Shown here: piece by piece, positions 1-6,586 of the stretch
Numbering within the stretch: the stretch's first letter is position 1
Layout of the letters: the number at the start of each line of letters is the position of its first letter
Assembly: GCA_030635045.1 (NCBI GenBank)
Contig: DAOVZP010000035.1
Coordinates: 1 to 9,627, forward strand
Direction: 5' to 3'
Origin: Bacteroidota bacterium
GTDB lineage: Bacteria > Bacteroidota > Bacteroidia > Bacteroidales > B18-G4
DNA: 9,627 nucleotides
Program-made: the position numbers and the translations under genes
The notes under the pieces: model-generated
Seen by the model: the letters and a program-made list of their open reading frames with translations, nothing else
Told to the model about the DNA's origin: nothing
Databases searched by the model: none

Positions 1-101
1 AAAAAACTTCAAATTCAACCCTTCGGCTTCGCTCAGGATGACAAGGTTATATTTATTATTGAGTGGGTGTTGTCACTCAGAGCGAATTCGAGGAGCAACA
101 C
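1..101 (-). terminator. Imperfect palindromic intergenic repeat, likely DDAH terminator
   Basis: Bases 19-44 pair imperfectly with 70-93. The matched blocks are GACAA (40-44) with TTGTC (70-74), CGCTC with GAGCG, and a TTCG/CGAA stretch, around an A/T-rich loop. Read on the minus strand, the hairpin lies directly after the DDAH stop codon and ends in a T-run (complement of the A-run at 1-6), which fits a rho-independent terminator. A second, alternative stem is GTGTTG (67-72) with CAACAC (96-101). The left arm, containing TTCGGCTTCGCTCAGGATGA, resembles a dispersed intergenic repeat I recall from environmental Bacteroidota; I cannot search for copies here. The terminator role is inferred. Confidence 0.5.
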
Positions 102-866
102 TCAAAACCTCAATGATAGGCAACTCAAGCCCCCATCAAGCTTCCTGAATTCAGACATATCCAATACAATGGTGTTATATCCGGCCTTTTTGATGTTTTG
201 CAAAGTTTCGGGAAAACCTTCCGGAACCAGCACAGTAGCATTGATCCAGAGGGAATTGGCCGCATAGGCCTCATTGTCAGGAACCGGTATGATGTCATAA
301 TGACTGAATGCAGGATGCTTACCCAACGCGTTCACCGCTAACAATGCATTGTTCTCCAGGTATGAAACTCCGGATTTAAGATGCAGCATTCCGGAAATTT
401 CTATTATAGAGGCTGTCATGCCATGATTTTTCAGGATGTGTACCAGTTGATTGGCCCCTTCAATATTTGTCCGTTCCGAAAGGCCAATGAAATAGTGGCT
501 GCCGGCCATCATAACATCGCCTGCTTCCAGGGTTCCGGGCGGACGGATATGTTCAATTTTATCATAAAGGCGGGTAATTGTTTCTTCCATTTCCCTTACC
601 TCTCCACTTCGGGATGGAGCCCCCGGATTCGTGATCACTGCCACGGCCGGGGTCAGCAGGGCGGTATCTTCCACAAAAGTGCTGTCGGGGTAGTCGTTAT
701 CGGGTGGAAGGACCGTAACCTCCAGCCCGCAGGTCTCAAGCGCCTTAACGTACTTAGAATGTTGTTGCAGGGCAAGATCATAATCAGGTAAGCCTAAGCC
801 GGCAGTGCTTATTCCTTCAATGATCCTTTTGCATGGCGTGCATACGATGGCTTTAGTGAATTGCAT
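102..866 (-). CDS. Dimethylarginine dimethylaminohydrolase (DDAH), amidinotransferase-fold hydrolase
   Basis: This 254-residue cytoplasmic enzyme is predicted to hydrolyse N-omega-methylated arginines to citrulline and a methylamine. Its length and residue numbering agree with the Pseudomonas aeruginosa DDAH as I recall it. The catalytic triad is visible as Glu114 (in GTLEAGD), His162 (in MLHLKSG) and the nucleophile Cys249 (in DGGLSCLSLRF). The substrate-binding acidic loop (PDSTFVED, about 60-67) and the YAANS motif (201-205) are also present. The ATG at 866-864 begins MQFTKAIV, as expected for the family, with no clear Shine-Dalgarno. It is transcribed away from the HTH regulator gene across a repeat-filled spacer, with no operon partner inside the window. 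Some relatives act on other guanidino compounds such as arginine, so the exact substrate is inferred. Confidence 0.9.
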   Translation of the reverse strand: MQFTKAIVCTPCKRIIEGISTAGLGLPDYDLALQQHSKYVKALETCGLEVTVLPPDNDYPDSTFVEDTALLTPAVAVITNPGAPSRSGEVREMEETITRLYDKIEHIRPPGTLEAGDVMMAGSHYFIGLSERTNIEGANQLVHILKNHGMTASIIEISGMLHLKSGVSYLENNALLAVNALGKHPAFSHYDIIPVPDNEAYAANSLWINATVLVPEGFPETLQNIKKAGYNTIVLDMSEFRKLDGGLSCLSLRF

Positions 867-903
867 GACGTAAAGTTACTGAAATAAGTAGGCGGTATGC
901 AGT

Positions 904-930
904 AGGCTGGAGGCTGGAGGCTGGAGGCTG
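904..930. repeat. Heptamer tandem repeat (AGGCTGG)n
   Basis: Three full copies of AGGCTGG are followed by a fourth lacking its last base. The array lies in the 188-bp spacer between divergent DDAH and HTH-regulator genes and is the first of several seven-base-period arrays there. No coding potential is seen. Confidence 0.95.
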
Positions 931-950
931 TAAAAATGACCAACAAATTT

Positions 951-1015
951 AAAACTCAAAACTCAAAACTCAAAACTAACTCAACACCCAACCCTCAACC
1001 CTCAACACTTCAAGG
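951..1015. repeat. Composite heptamer arrays: (AAAACTC)n then (TCAACCC)n-like
   Basis: Three copies of AAAACTC (951-971) and a partial fourth are followed by a degenerate seven-base array at 981-1015: TCAACAC, CCAACCC, TCAACCC, TCAACAC, TTCAAGG. Both parts keep the same seven-base period although the unit changes. With the array at 904-930 they fill most of the spacer between two divergent genes. Slipped-strand copy-number change is plausible for such arrays but is not shown by one sequence. Confidence 0.9.
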
Positions 1016-1018
1016 AGT

Positions 1019-1050
1019 TTTGCATTAAACAGGCATTTATCGTATATTTA
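1019..1050 (+). promoter_or_regulatory. Possible promoter of the HTH regulator gene, close to its start codon
   Basis: TTTG (1019-1022) and TATATTTA (1043-1050, seven of eight to TAnnTTTG) are 20 bp apart, which fits the Bacteroidota spacing. If real, transcription would start at or next to the ATG at 1055, giving a leaderless or nearly leaderless message. The A/T-rich composition makes a chance match possible. Confidence 0.3.
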
Positions 1051-1054
1051 TCCC

Positions 1055-2062
1055 ATGGAGAAGGTCCCCGACTTCCAGAAAACCCTTTTTGAACAGATAC
1101 GAGAGCGTCTTCCTACTGATGCATCTTTTGTTCATGAAATTGCTGAATTGCTTAGTATCAGTTACGACAGTGCGTACCGGCGTATCCGTGGGGAAAAAGC
1201 CCTGGATATTCAGGATCTGTATATACTTGCAGATTCGTACAGCCTCTCGATCGATACCCTTTTCAGGCGTCACGGCAATAAAATTGTGTTTGATTATTTT
1301 ACCCTTGAGCCCGATAAACTTGGATTAAAGGAATGGCTGGGGCTCATACTGTCCGACACCAAAAAGATAAGCCAGGGTTCGGAGAAGCAAATCATTTATG
1401 CTGCCAAGGATCCGCCTGTCTTTCATAATTTTCTGATCCCTGAACTTGCAGCATTTAAAATCTTTTTCTGGCAAAAAACACTATGCCACTTTCCGGAATT
1501 CAAAGATAAGAAGCTACGCCTGGATGATGCCGATATGGAGATCATTGATATGGGACGCCAGCTACTGTCTGTTTCAAATAAGATCCCCACTATTGAGATC
1601 TGGAATGAAGATACTTTTAACATTACACTCCGGCAGATAGAGTATTATAAGGTATCAGGCTATTTTGAGAAAGAAGATGATATTTTAAATCTTTGTGATA
1701 AACTCGAAAAGTGGGTCAACCATATTCGGAAACAGGCCGAATACGGCTATAAATTCCTTTACGGTGAGCCGGCTGAAGGGATAGAGAACACGTTTAGCAT
1801 GTACGAGAACGAAGTGGTTTTAAATGATAATACCATTTTGGTAAAAAGTGATGCATCCACTACCGTATACCTTACTTTTAACACGCTCAGCCTTCTGATC
1901 ACACAAAGCCCTGCATTTTGTAAAAACGTGGATAATTATTTCAATAAGCTCATCACAAAATCCCACCTGATCAGCGTATCCGGGGCTAAAGAGAGGAACC
2001 GCTTCTTCAATAAACTGTTACATATCATTGAGGAATTCAAAAAAAGGATGGAACAACAGTAG
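1055..2062 (+). CDS. Helix-turn-helix transcriptional regulator with large uncharacterised C-terminal domain
   Basis: The product has 335 residues. Residues about 22-70 look like an XRE/Cro-type helix-turn-helix: an EIAELLSIS helix, a turn, and a recognition-helix candidate around SYDSAYRRIRGEKAL (36-50), followed by a third helix ending SLSIDTLF. The rest (about 78-335) is mixed, charged and mainly helical with no signal peptide or membrane segment. It resembles the long C-terminal region of Bacteroidota HTH proteins usually annotated only as transcriptional regulators; I recognise no ligand-binding family. It is probably a cytoplasmic DNA-binding protein. It stands alone, divergent from DDAH, and its stop is about 65 bp before a 12+12 bp inverted repeat that could be an operator for it (inference). 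The ATG at 1055 has no Shine-Dalgarno. Targets are unknown. Confidence 0.75.
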   Translation: MEKVPDFQKTLFEQIRERLPTDASFVHEIAELLSISYDSAYRRIRGEKALDIQDLYILADSYSLSIDTLFRRHGNKIVFDYFTLEPDKLGLKEWLGLILSDTKKISQGSEKQIIYAAKDPPVFHNFLIPELAAFKIFFWQKTLCHFPEFKDKKLRLDDADMEIIDMGRQLLSVSNKIPTIEIWNEDTFNITLRQIEYYKVSGYFEKEDDILNLCDKLEKWVNHIRKQAEYGYKFLYGEPAEGIENTFSMYENEVVLNDNTILVKSDASTTVYLTFNTLSLLITQSPAFCKNVDNYFNKLITKSHLISVSGAKERNRFFNKLLHIIEEFKKRMEQQ

Positions 2063-2126
2063 CCTCTTCTGATATTTTTATTGATTTTCCCCATCATCCA
2101 TCAAATTAGTCTTCCCGATTTGTAGA

Positions 2127-2168
2127 TTTTGCAAATCATGAAAAGTAAATGCTCCGTGATTTGCAAAA
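2127..2168. promoter_or_regulatory. 12+12 bp perfect inverted repeat, candidate operator
   Basis: TTTTGCAAATCA (2127-2138) and TGATTTGCAAAA (2157-2168) are exact reverse complements separated by 18 bp. A further TGCAAAT occurs at 2171-2177. The repeat lies about 37 bp upstream of the -33 element of the promoter for the next gene and just after the HTH regulator gene. No T-run follows on the plus strand, so a plus-strand terminator is unlikely. Two half-sites 30 bp apart (start to start, about three helical turns) would suit a dimeric or looping repressor. Operator function is inferred. Confidence 0.5.
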
Positions 2169-2204
2169 AATGCAAATTTCCCTTCTTCCCTCCCGGAGAT
2201 CAAT

Positions 2205-2235
2205 TTTGTTTAGCCGGCGTACCATGCTAATTTTG
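2205..2235 (+). promoter_or_regulatory. Bacteroidota-type promoter (TTTG - 19 bp - TAATTTTG)
   Basis: TTTG at 2205-2208 and TAATTTTG at 2228-2235 match the phylum's -33/-7 consensus exactly with a 19-bp spacer. Transcription would begin near 2241, giving a leader of about 65 nt before the ATG at 2306. It likely drives 2306-3788 and perhaps the FolD-like gene. Confidence 0.65.
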
Positions 2236-2305
2236 AAGTATTAAAGCTAACCAAACGCATAACATAATCTGGCTTGAAATGATTGTTTAATCAAATTCAA
2301 CACAG

Positions 2306-3208
2306 ATGAAAACGCGAATCCTTACACTGATCATTACGGTATTGATGCTATTCCCGGGACCGAAGCTGTCCGCCCAGGAGCAGGAAATTCAAACACCTGA
2401 CACATCTCAATACAAGATTGAACTACTGGATGGCACGAGGCTGACAGGAAAGATATTATCACAAAATGATTCAATCCTTGTTATCAAATTACGGGATCTG
2501 GGGGAGCTTAAGATCCGCAAGGATAAGATCGATAAAATGATTCCGCTGGATGCTTCTCTCGAAATAAAGAAATCCCTGTGGTTCAAAAATCCCAATGCAA
2601 CCCGACTGTTATTTGCCCCCACAGCCATTCCGCTCAGAAAAGGAGAGGGTTACTACCAGAACATTTATATCGTGGGTAACATGTTTAATTATGGTGTGAT
2701 GGATAATCTCTCTATTGGTGGTGGATTTGATTTTATCAGCATGTTTGGCCGGTTTGGCGATGATGGATGGAACCCGATACTAAATTTTAATGCAAAGACA
2801 GGGTTTAAGATTTCTGATAATTTCCATGCCGGAGCTGGCGGTTTATATATAGCACAGGTAAATGAATTTTCGGCAGGAATACTATATGGATTGGGAACAG
2901 TAGGATCATATAACAACAATTTTACAACCGGACTTGGATGGGGCTTTGTTGACGGGACCTTCGAACAGAAACCATTTATTATGCTTGGCGGAATGGCAAG
3001 ATGTTCCGAGAAGATATGGTTTGTATCAGAGAACTGGATCACCCCGCTTGATGCGGATGGAAAATACTATGTCGTGGTTTCCTATGGAGTAAGGTTCTCC
3101 GGGAAAAGGATGAGTGTGGATCTTGCCTTTATAAATAGTAAAGATATTATTGATGAAATCATCATAGGAATTCCATATGTGGATTTTGTAATAAAATTTG
3201 GGAAGTAA
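2306..3208 (+). CDS. Outer-membrane beta-barrel-like protein with N-terminal Sm-like domain
   Basis: The product has 300 residues. Residues 1-23 form a signal peptide (MKTR, hydrophobic core, then KLSA/Q cleavage). Residues about 36-80 (YKIELLDGTRLTGKILSQND, then DLGELKIRKDKIDKM) have the strand pattern and G-D-S-I layout of an Sm-like fold, often found at the N-terminus of Bacteroidota envelope proteins. From about 95 onward the chain alternates aromatic, glycine and polar residues in short strands (for example the GGGFDF and GLGWGF regions), as in a small outer-membrane barrel, and ends in FVIKFGK. No catalytic motif is seen. The function is unknown; a porin-like or structural envelope role is a guess. 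The next gene begins 40 nt after the stop and also encodes a barrel-like protein, so the two are probably co-transcribed. The ATG lacks a Shine-Dalgarno. Confidence 0.7.
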   Translation: MKTRILTLIITVLMLFPGPKLSAQEQEIQTPDTSQYKIELLDGTRLTGKILSQNDSILVIKLRDLGELKIRKDKIDKMIPLDASLEIKKSLWFKNPNATRLLFAPTAIPLRKGEGYYQNIYIVGNMFNYGVMDNLSIGGGFDFISMFGRFGDDGWNPILNFNAKTGFKISDNFHAGAGGLYIAQVNEFSAGILYGLGTVGSYNNNFTTGLGWGFVDGTFEQKPFIMLGGMARCSEKIWFVSENWITPLDADGKYYVVVSYGVRFSGKRMSVDLAFINSKDIIDEIIIGIPYVDFVIKFGK

Positions 3209-3236
3209 GAATATGATCAAAGAACCTAATATTAAA

Positions 3237-3243
3237 AAGGAGG
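3237..3243 (+). promoter_or_regulatory. Strong Shine-Dalgarno (AAGGAGG) that fixes the start at 3249
   Basis: AAGGAGG lies five bases before the ATG at 3249. Open frame continues upstream to a TTG at 3198 and an ATG at 3213, but only the ATG at 3249 has a ribosome-binding site and begins a signal peptide directly. Such a full Shine-Dalgarno stands out, since most neighbouring genes have none. Confidence 0.8.
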
Positions 3244-3248
3244 TAAGT

Positions 3249-3788
3249 ATGAAAAGAATTTTACTTGTGGCAGGTTTAATAATAATTATTACTTGTGCAC
3301 CACATGCTCAGGAAGCGTCTATCAGCAAAAAAGTCTCATTTGGGTTCCAACTGAATCAATATCAGAAGGATTTTGGCCTTGGGTTATCTGTGACCAGCCC
3401 GTATTTTGCGCATAGCAGGCTTGCAATCCGGGTGAGAGGAAATCTCATGTACCTGGAACATCTTAAAAATGAAAATATAACATGGACACCCTATTCTAAT
3501 ATTTCCATTGGTGTTGTAGGTGTTACAGCTTACATTTCGGGGTTTATAAAACTTTATGGAGAGGGGGGGCTTATTACCATATTACCATCATCTGATTTCT
3601 CAAATAAGGATATGGTTTTCGGAGGATATGGATTATTTGGCTTTGAATTTTACCCCTGGCAAAAGGGTTGTTATTTTATTGAATTGGGAGGAGTTGGGAC
3701 AGGTGCAACTGCTGATAAGGTCTTATCAAACCCAATTTATTCAAATGGCTTTCTGATAAGTACAGGATTCAGGTTTCATATAAAGTAA
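3249..3788 (+). CDS. Small secreted outer-membrane beta-barrel-like protein
   Basis: The 179-residue product starts with a signal peptide (MKRILLVAGLIIIITCAPHA, cleavage likely after residue 20). Cys16 could instead suggest a lipoprotein, but the preceding IIT is a poor lipobox. The mature part is rich in Gly, Phe, Tyr and short alternating strands (SFGFQLNQYQ near the start, GYGLFGFEFYPW in the middle, GFLISTGFRFHIK at the end), the pattern of an eight-stranded-type barrel. I recognise no named family. It follows the 2306-3208 gene by 40 nt, has a similar predicted location and is probably in the same transcript. The upstream ATG at 3213 would add a charged tail before the signal peptide and is less likely. 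Confidence 0.65.
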   Translation: MKRILLVAGLIIIITCAPHAQEASISKKVSFGFQLNQYQKDFGLGLSVTSPYFAHSRLAIRVRGNLMYLEHLKNENITWTPYSNISIGVVGVTAYISGFIKLYGEGGLITILPSSDFSNKDMVFGGYGLFGFEFYPWQKGCYFIELGGVGTGATADKVLSNPIYSNGFLISTGFRFHIK

Positions 3789-3845
3789 AGTGTAGAAATT
3801 AACTGAAAATTCGACAAATGGATGATTAATGAAAGGATTCAAATC

Positions 3846-4766
3846 ATGGAAACAAAAATCATCAAAGACACCGCACTTAAGGATAAGATCCTTGCTAATG
3901 TTAAATCTGAAATTATCAGATTAGAGAAAAAACATGATAAAAAACCCGGAATCGCTTTTGTGGGCTTTATGGGTGTGCCCCTGGGCAAATACAATATCCC
4001 ATTCCATGTAAACCTGGCAGAGGGGTTGGGATTTAAGGTGTTTAATGAAATCCAGCCGGATGATATTAATGAATCGGAACTGTTCAAGAGGATTGATGAA
4101 CTTAACAACAATGATGAAATTCATGCTATTGTGTTGCTACAGCCTCTGCCACAGCATCTTATTCCCGTCAGGATCGTAAACAGGATCGATCCACTCAAAG
4201 AAGTCGAGGGTTTTCATCCCCAGAATATGATGAAGACACTTATGCCGGACATAGCAGAGAATTGCCAACCTATGTGCCTGCCAACGGCTTTATATGAATT
4301 ATTTATAAGCAATGAGATTGAGGTCAGAAAAGATGATGAATGGGTGCTTCTGCTGGATGAAGAATTCTTTACAAACCAGCTGGTTAATATGGTTACCCGC
4401 ACAGCCTTTACTAAGGCGGTACCGAAGGATTGCATTCTTACCATTATAAACCGGAAATCGCAAAAACTGATTGAACACTGCAAGAGAGCAGACTACCTGG
4501 TTGTTGTGACCAAAGAGCCTGAATATGTACAAGCTGAATGGCTTAAGCCCGGTGTTTGCATAATCGATATTTATTCAAACCTGGTGAAAGAAGTTCCCTC
4601 AAAAAAGGATCCGGGCAGACTGGTTCCGGTGATCAGGGGAGGTGTCAATGTTGAATCAGTTCTTAATACGGCAGGAGCCATTCTTCCCATTCCGGGAGGA
4701 TTAATGAGCGTTGTGCTTGCAATTTTACTGCGCAATGCTCTGACATCATTTGTGACTACTTTATAA
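3846..4766 (+). CDS. Divergent FolD-like protein lacking canonical catalytic residues
   Basis: The 306-residue product aligns along its length with FolD (methylenetetrahydrofolate dehydrogenase/cyclohydrolase). Matching landmarks are PGIAFVGF (34-41), the IDELNNND region, PLP (100-102), KEVEGFHPQN (118-127), RADYLVVV (214-221), a GVNV stretch (266-269) and PIPGG (281-285). Compared from memory with E. coli FolD, the first 125 or so residues align without gaps from this start. The catalytic positions then read Asn50 (Tyr), His54 (Lys), Leu98 (Gln, with Gln99 next to it) and Glu121 (Asp). The NADP-binding GxSxxVGxP segment is replaced near 169-178 by LLDEEFFTNQ, and the GPMT after PVPGG by LMSV. 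The fold is probably kept but the usual chemistry is probably lost. The ATG at 3846 has AGGA eight bases upstream and matches FolD's start; an in-frame ATG at 3822 is an alternative. Confidence 0.8.
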   Translation: METKIIKDTALKDKILANVKSEIIRLEKKHDKKPGIAFVGFMGVPLGKYNIPFHVNLAEGLGFKVFNEIQPDDINESELFKRIDELNNNDEIHAIVLLQPLPQHLIPVRIVNRIDPLKEVEGFHPQNMMKTLMPDIAENCQPMCLPTALYELFISNEIEVRKDDEWVLLLDEEFFTNQLVNMVTRTAFTKAVPKDCILTIINRKSQKLIEHCKRADYLVVVTKEPEYVQAEWLKPGVCIIDIYSNLVKEVPSKKDPGRLVPVIRGGVNVESVLNTAGAILPIPGGLMSVVLAILLRNALTSFVTTL

Positions 4767-4775
4767 GTTAATTAA

Positions 4776-4839
4776 CAGTATTAAAATCGACGGCAAGATT
4801 AATACTGCCCATATAGAGCCCCCGGTTACTTGAGTAACC
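4776..4839 (+). terminator. Two hairpins in the FolD-like/TPR spacer
   Basis: CAGTATTAA (4776-4784) pairs with TTAATACTG (4799-4807) across 14 bases. GGTTACT (4824-4830) pairs with AGTAACC (4833-4839) across two bases. The first lies 10 bp after the FolD-like stop. Neither is followed by a proper T-run; the second is followed by AATTATTAAAT. They may be weak terminators or, for the 16-bp near-palindrome at 4824-4839, a protein-binding site upstream of the gene at 4878. Both roles are inferred. Confidence 0.4.
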
Positions 4840-4877
4840 AATTATTAAATCGTATTTATTAACCTAAAGGAAAAGAA

Positions 4878-5981
4878 ATGAAAACAAAAAAGACGAAGAC
4901 CAAAAACATGATGTCTGCATATTTTTTAGCAGGCATACTCTGCTTATCTTTTGCTTTCCTGTCGTGTACAGGACAGAAAACGGATGTGGTACAGCAGGCT
5001 TATGATCTTAGGATTTCAGGGCATGTAGATTCTGCTATTATCGTATTAAATGTTGCTTTGGAATCAGATCCGGGGAATGCTGAGGCATGGTACGAGCTTG
5101 CCCGTGCCAAACATCATGCATTACTGGCTGGTCAGAAATATGAGATCAGTGAGATTGTTGCCAATGCCTCAAAAGCTTCAGTGTTGGAGCCGGGAAATGT
5201 CATTTATGCATATTATGATGGAACCATAAAATTCCTGGATGTCTACATGGATCTTATGAGAGGCAATGAGGATGTCAAAGAAAAGATGCTTGCATCCAAC
5301 GAAGCTTTTGAAAGAGCACTGGAAGCGAATGCTTGTTATGTCCCTGCATTGATCACCCTGATTGAGATCAATGCAATGCTGCCGGAGGAGATGGGAGGTG
5401 ACTACACGAAAGTTGAAGCTTATGTTACACAGCTGAATGAATGCAGTCCTGTGAATGGACTGAAAGGACAGGTATTTCTCTTACCCGAAGATGCCAGCCT
5501 TGTCGAATTCTGGCAGAAAGCCTATGAGGCCAATCCTGGTGAAGCTACAGTAGTTGAGGAACTGGGCAGAGCCTGGTTAATGGAAGGAGATGTTAATAAT
5601 GGCAGGAAATTTATTGAAGAAGCCGTATCCCTTGACCCGGACAAAAGCTCAGCTCTCATTGATCTTGGAAGGGCAGCAGCTATGTCTGCTATGCGGGATC
5701 CGGAAAATGCAAAATCTCTGGCCGTTGATGCCCTTGCTGCTTGTCAGCTATATCTCGATATGAATCCGGATGCCCCCGGTTCCATAAAGGCCTATGTATA
5801 CCGGTTGATGGCGAGAGCCATTAAAATATCAGGGGATGAAAGTAAGGCTGAAGAATATAAAGCTAAAGCAAATGAGCTTGACCCTTTCCGTTCAAGGGCT
5901 TCCGGTTCACCGTCCGAATACTTATATGTTGCTCCGGATGTTGTACCCGAAAATACACATTATTTTTCAAGGCCTTTCTGA
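4878..5981 (+). CDS. TPR-repeat lipoprotein
   Basis: The 367-residue product has a lysine-rich N-terminus, a hydrophobic stretch (about 12-28) and a lipobox-like FLSC with Cys30 as probable lipidation site, so the mature protein is likely anchored in the periplasm-facing membrane. Tetratricopeptide-like helical pairs follow. The clearest are at about 38-76 (AYDLRISGHVDSAIIVLNVA then NAEAWYELARA), 224-262 (ELGRAWLMEGDVNNGRKFIE then a DPD turn) and 300-337. The middle (about 80-215) is helical but less repeat-like. TPR domains bind partner proteins or peptides; no catalytic motif is seen. An AGGAAA lies a few bases before the ATG at 4878. The gene at 6034 starts 52 nt after its stop with no terminator between, so the pair is probably an operon. 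An assembly or scaffold role for envelope proteins is only a guess. Confidence 0.75.
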   Translation: MKTKKTKTKNMMSAYFLAGILCLSFAFLSCTGQKTDVVQQAYDLRISGHVDSAIIVLNVALESDPGNAEAWYELARAKHHALLAGQKYEISEIVANASKASVLEPGNVIYAYYDGTIKFLDVYMDLMRGNEDVKEKMLASNEAFERALEANACYVPALITLIEINAMLPEEMGGDYTKVEAYVTQLNECSPVNGLKGQVFLLPEDASLVEFWQKAYEANPGEATVVEELGRAWLMEGDVNNGRKFIEEAVSLDPDKSSALIDLGRAAAMSAMRDPENAKSLAVDALAACQLYLDMNPDAPGSIKAYVYRLMARAIKISGDESKAEEYKAKANELDPFRSRASGSPSEYLYVAPDVVPENTHYFSRPF

Positions 5982-6033
5982 CAGGAAACCAGCTAAGTTT
6001 CAGATAAATTATTAACCCTTAAAACCTAGAAAA

Positions 6034-6435
6034 ATGGAAAAGAAATCGAAAGCACCCTTAGTATACGGCTATGCAGTCTGCATTGTTGCAGTTATCACTT
6101 TCCTGATATCAATTGCAGGAATCATATTTGCCGTGATGGATCTTGGTGATCCATTATATGCCGGTAGGAATTATAATAAAGTCAGCCTGGCATCATTTGA
6201 AAACTACAAGATGGACATGCTTAAATCGCCTGATGAAAAACAAGCCTGGGTTCCTGATGATGATACCCTGAAGGCAATGTATGAAGCAGAAAAAGATGAT
6301 GTGATCAGGAGGGTCAAGCATGATTCTATGCGCAGCTTATATATCAATGCTGTGCTAATCATTATTTGTATTGTATTGTTTTTAACCCATTGGCGTTGGA
6401 TACGCAGGGTGGGCAGGAAATACAATACGGCTTGA
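6034..6435 (+). CDS. Two-helix inner-membrane protein of unknown function
   Basis: The product has 133 residues, with hydrophobic helices at about 11-34 (VYGYAVCIVAVITFLISIAG) and 101-119 (LYINAVLIIICIVLFLTHW). The lysine-rich N-terminus and the RWIRRVGRKY tail favour a cytoplasmic location for both ends, leaving a charged, probably helical loop (35-100) outside the cytoplasm. That loop contains a DLGDPLY stretch and an acidic WVPDDDTLKAMYEAEKDD segment. I recognise no named family. It follows the TPR lipoprotein gene closely and may be its membrane partner (inference from spacing only). The transcript ends in the strong hairpin immediately downstream. Confidence 0.65.
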   Translation: MEKKSKAPLVYGYAVCIVAVITFLISIAGIIFAVMDLGDPLYAGRNYNKVSLASFENYKMDMLKSPDEKQAWVPDDDTLKAMYEAEKDDVIRRVKHDSMRSLYINAVLIIICIVLFLTHWRWIRRVGRKYNTA

Positions 6436-6442
6436 TGTTAAT

Positions 6443-6585
6443 ACAGGGGGCTGTCTCAAAAGCCAGATATTTAAGTCATTTCGACCGAAGGGAGAAATCT
6501 ATTATGCTGACTATCAGTAATACAGATTTCTCGCTAACGCTCGAAATGACCTTGAGTAGGACTTTTGAGACAGTCTCCTGTTTTT
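6443..6585 (+). terminator. Nested palindromic element acting as a terminator between convergent genes
   Basis: The outer arms 6443-6462 and 6562-6581 include the perfect pair CTGTCTCAAAAG (6451-6462) / CTTTTGAGACAG (6562-6573). With two G-U pairs the outer stem reaches 20 bp in RNA and is followed by TTTTT (6581-6585). Inside it a second palindrome pairs GTCATTTCGA (6475-6484) with TCGAAATGAC (6541-6550) and GAGAAATCT (6492-6500) with AGATTTCTC (6524-6532); a short CTGA/TCAG stem sits in the loop. The T-run makes it a rho-independent-type terminator for the plus-strand operon. The minus-strand cyclase gene stops at 6587, directly beside it, but no T-run lies on that side. The inner sequence resembles a dispersed Bacteroidota intergenic repeat as I recall it. 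No target-site duplication is visible. Confidence 0.7.
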
Positions 6586-6586
6586 A

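Noticed and set aside
381..791. A 136-codon open frame on the plus strand
   Set aside because: It lies entirely antisense to the well-supported DDAH gene, and its translation has no recognisable domain or start signal.
904..1015. CRISPR array
   Set aside because: The units are seven bases and directly adjacent, with no spacers, so they are simple tandem repeats.
2689..3042. A 117-codon open frame on the minus strand
   Set aside because: It is antisense to the secreted barrel gene and proline-rich in a way typical of a shadow frame.
3198..3248. TTG start at 3198 for the small barrel protein
   Set aside because: It overlaps the preceding gene, lacks a ribosome-binding site and puts 17 residues before the signal peptide; the ATG at 3249 has AAGGAGG.
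3789..3845. Folate-sensing riboswitch before the FolD-like gene
   Set aside because: The gap is only 57 bases, too short, with no recognisable pseudoknot or conserved pairing.
6443..6585. Intact insertion sequence or MITE with target-site duplication
   Set aside because: Inverted ends are present but flanking duplications are not evident, and there is no transposase frame; reported only as a palindromic terminator element.
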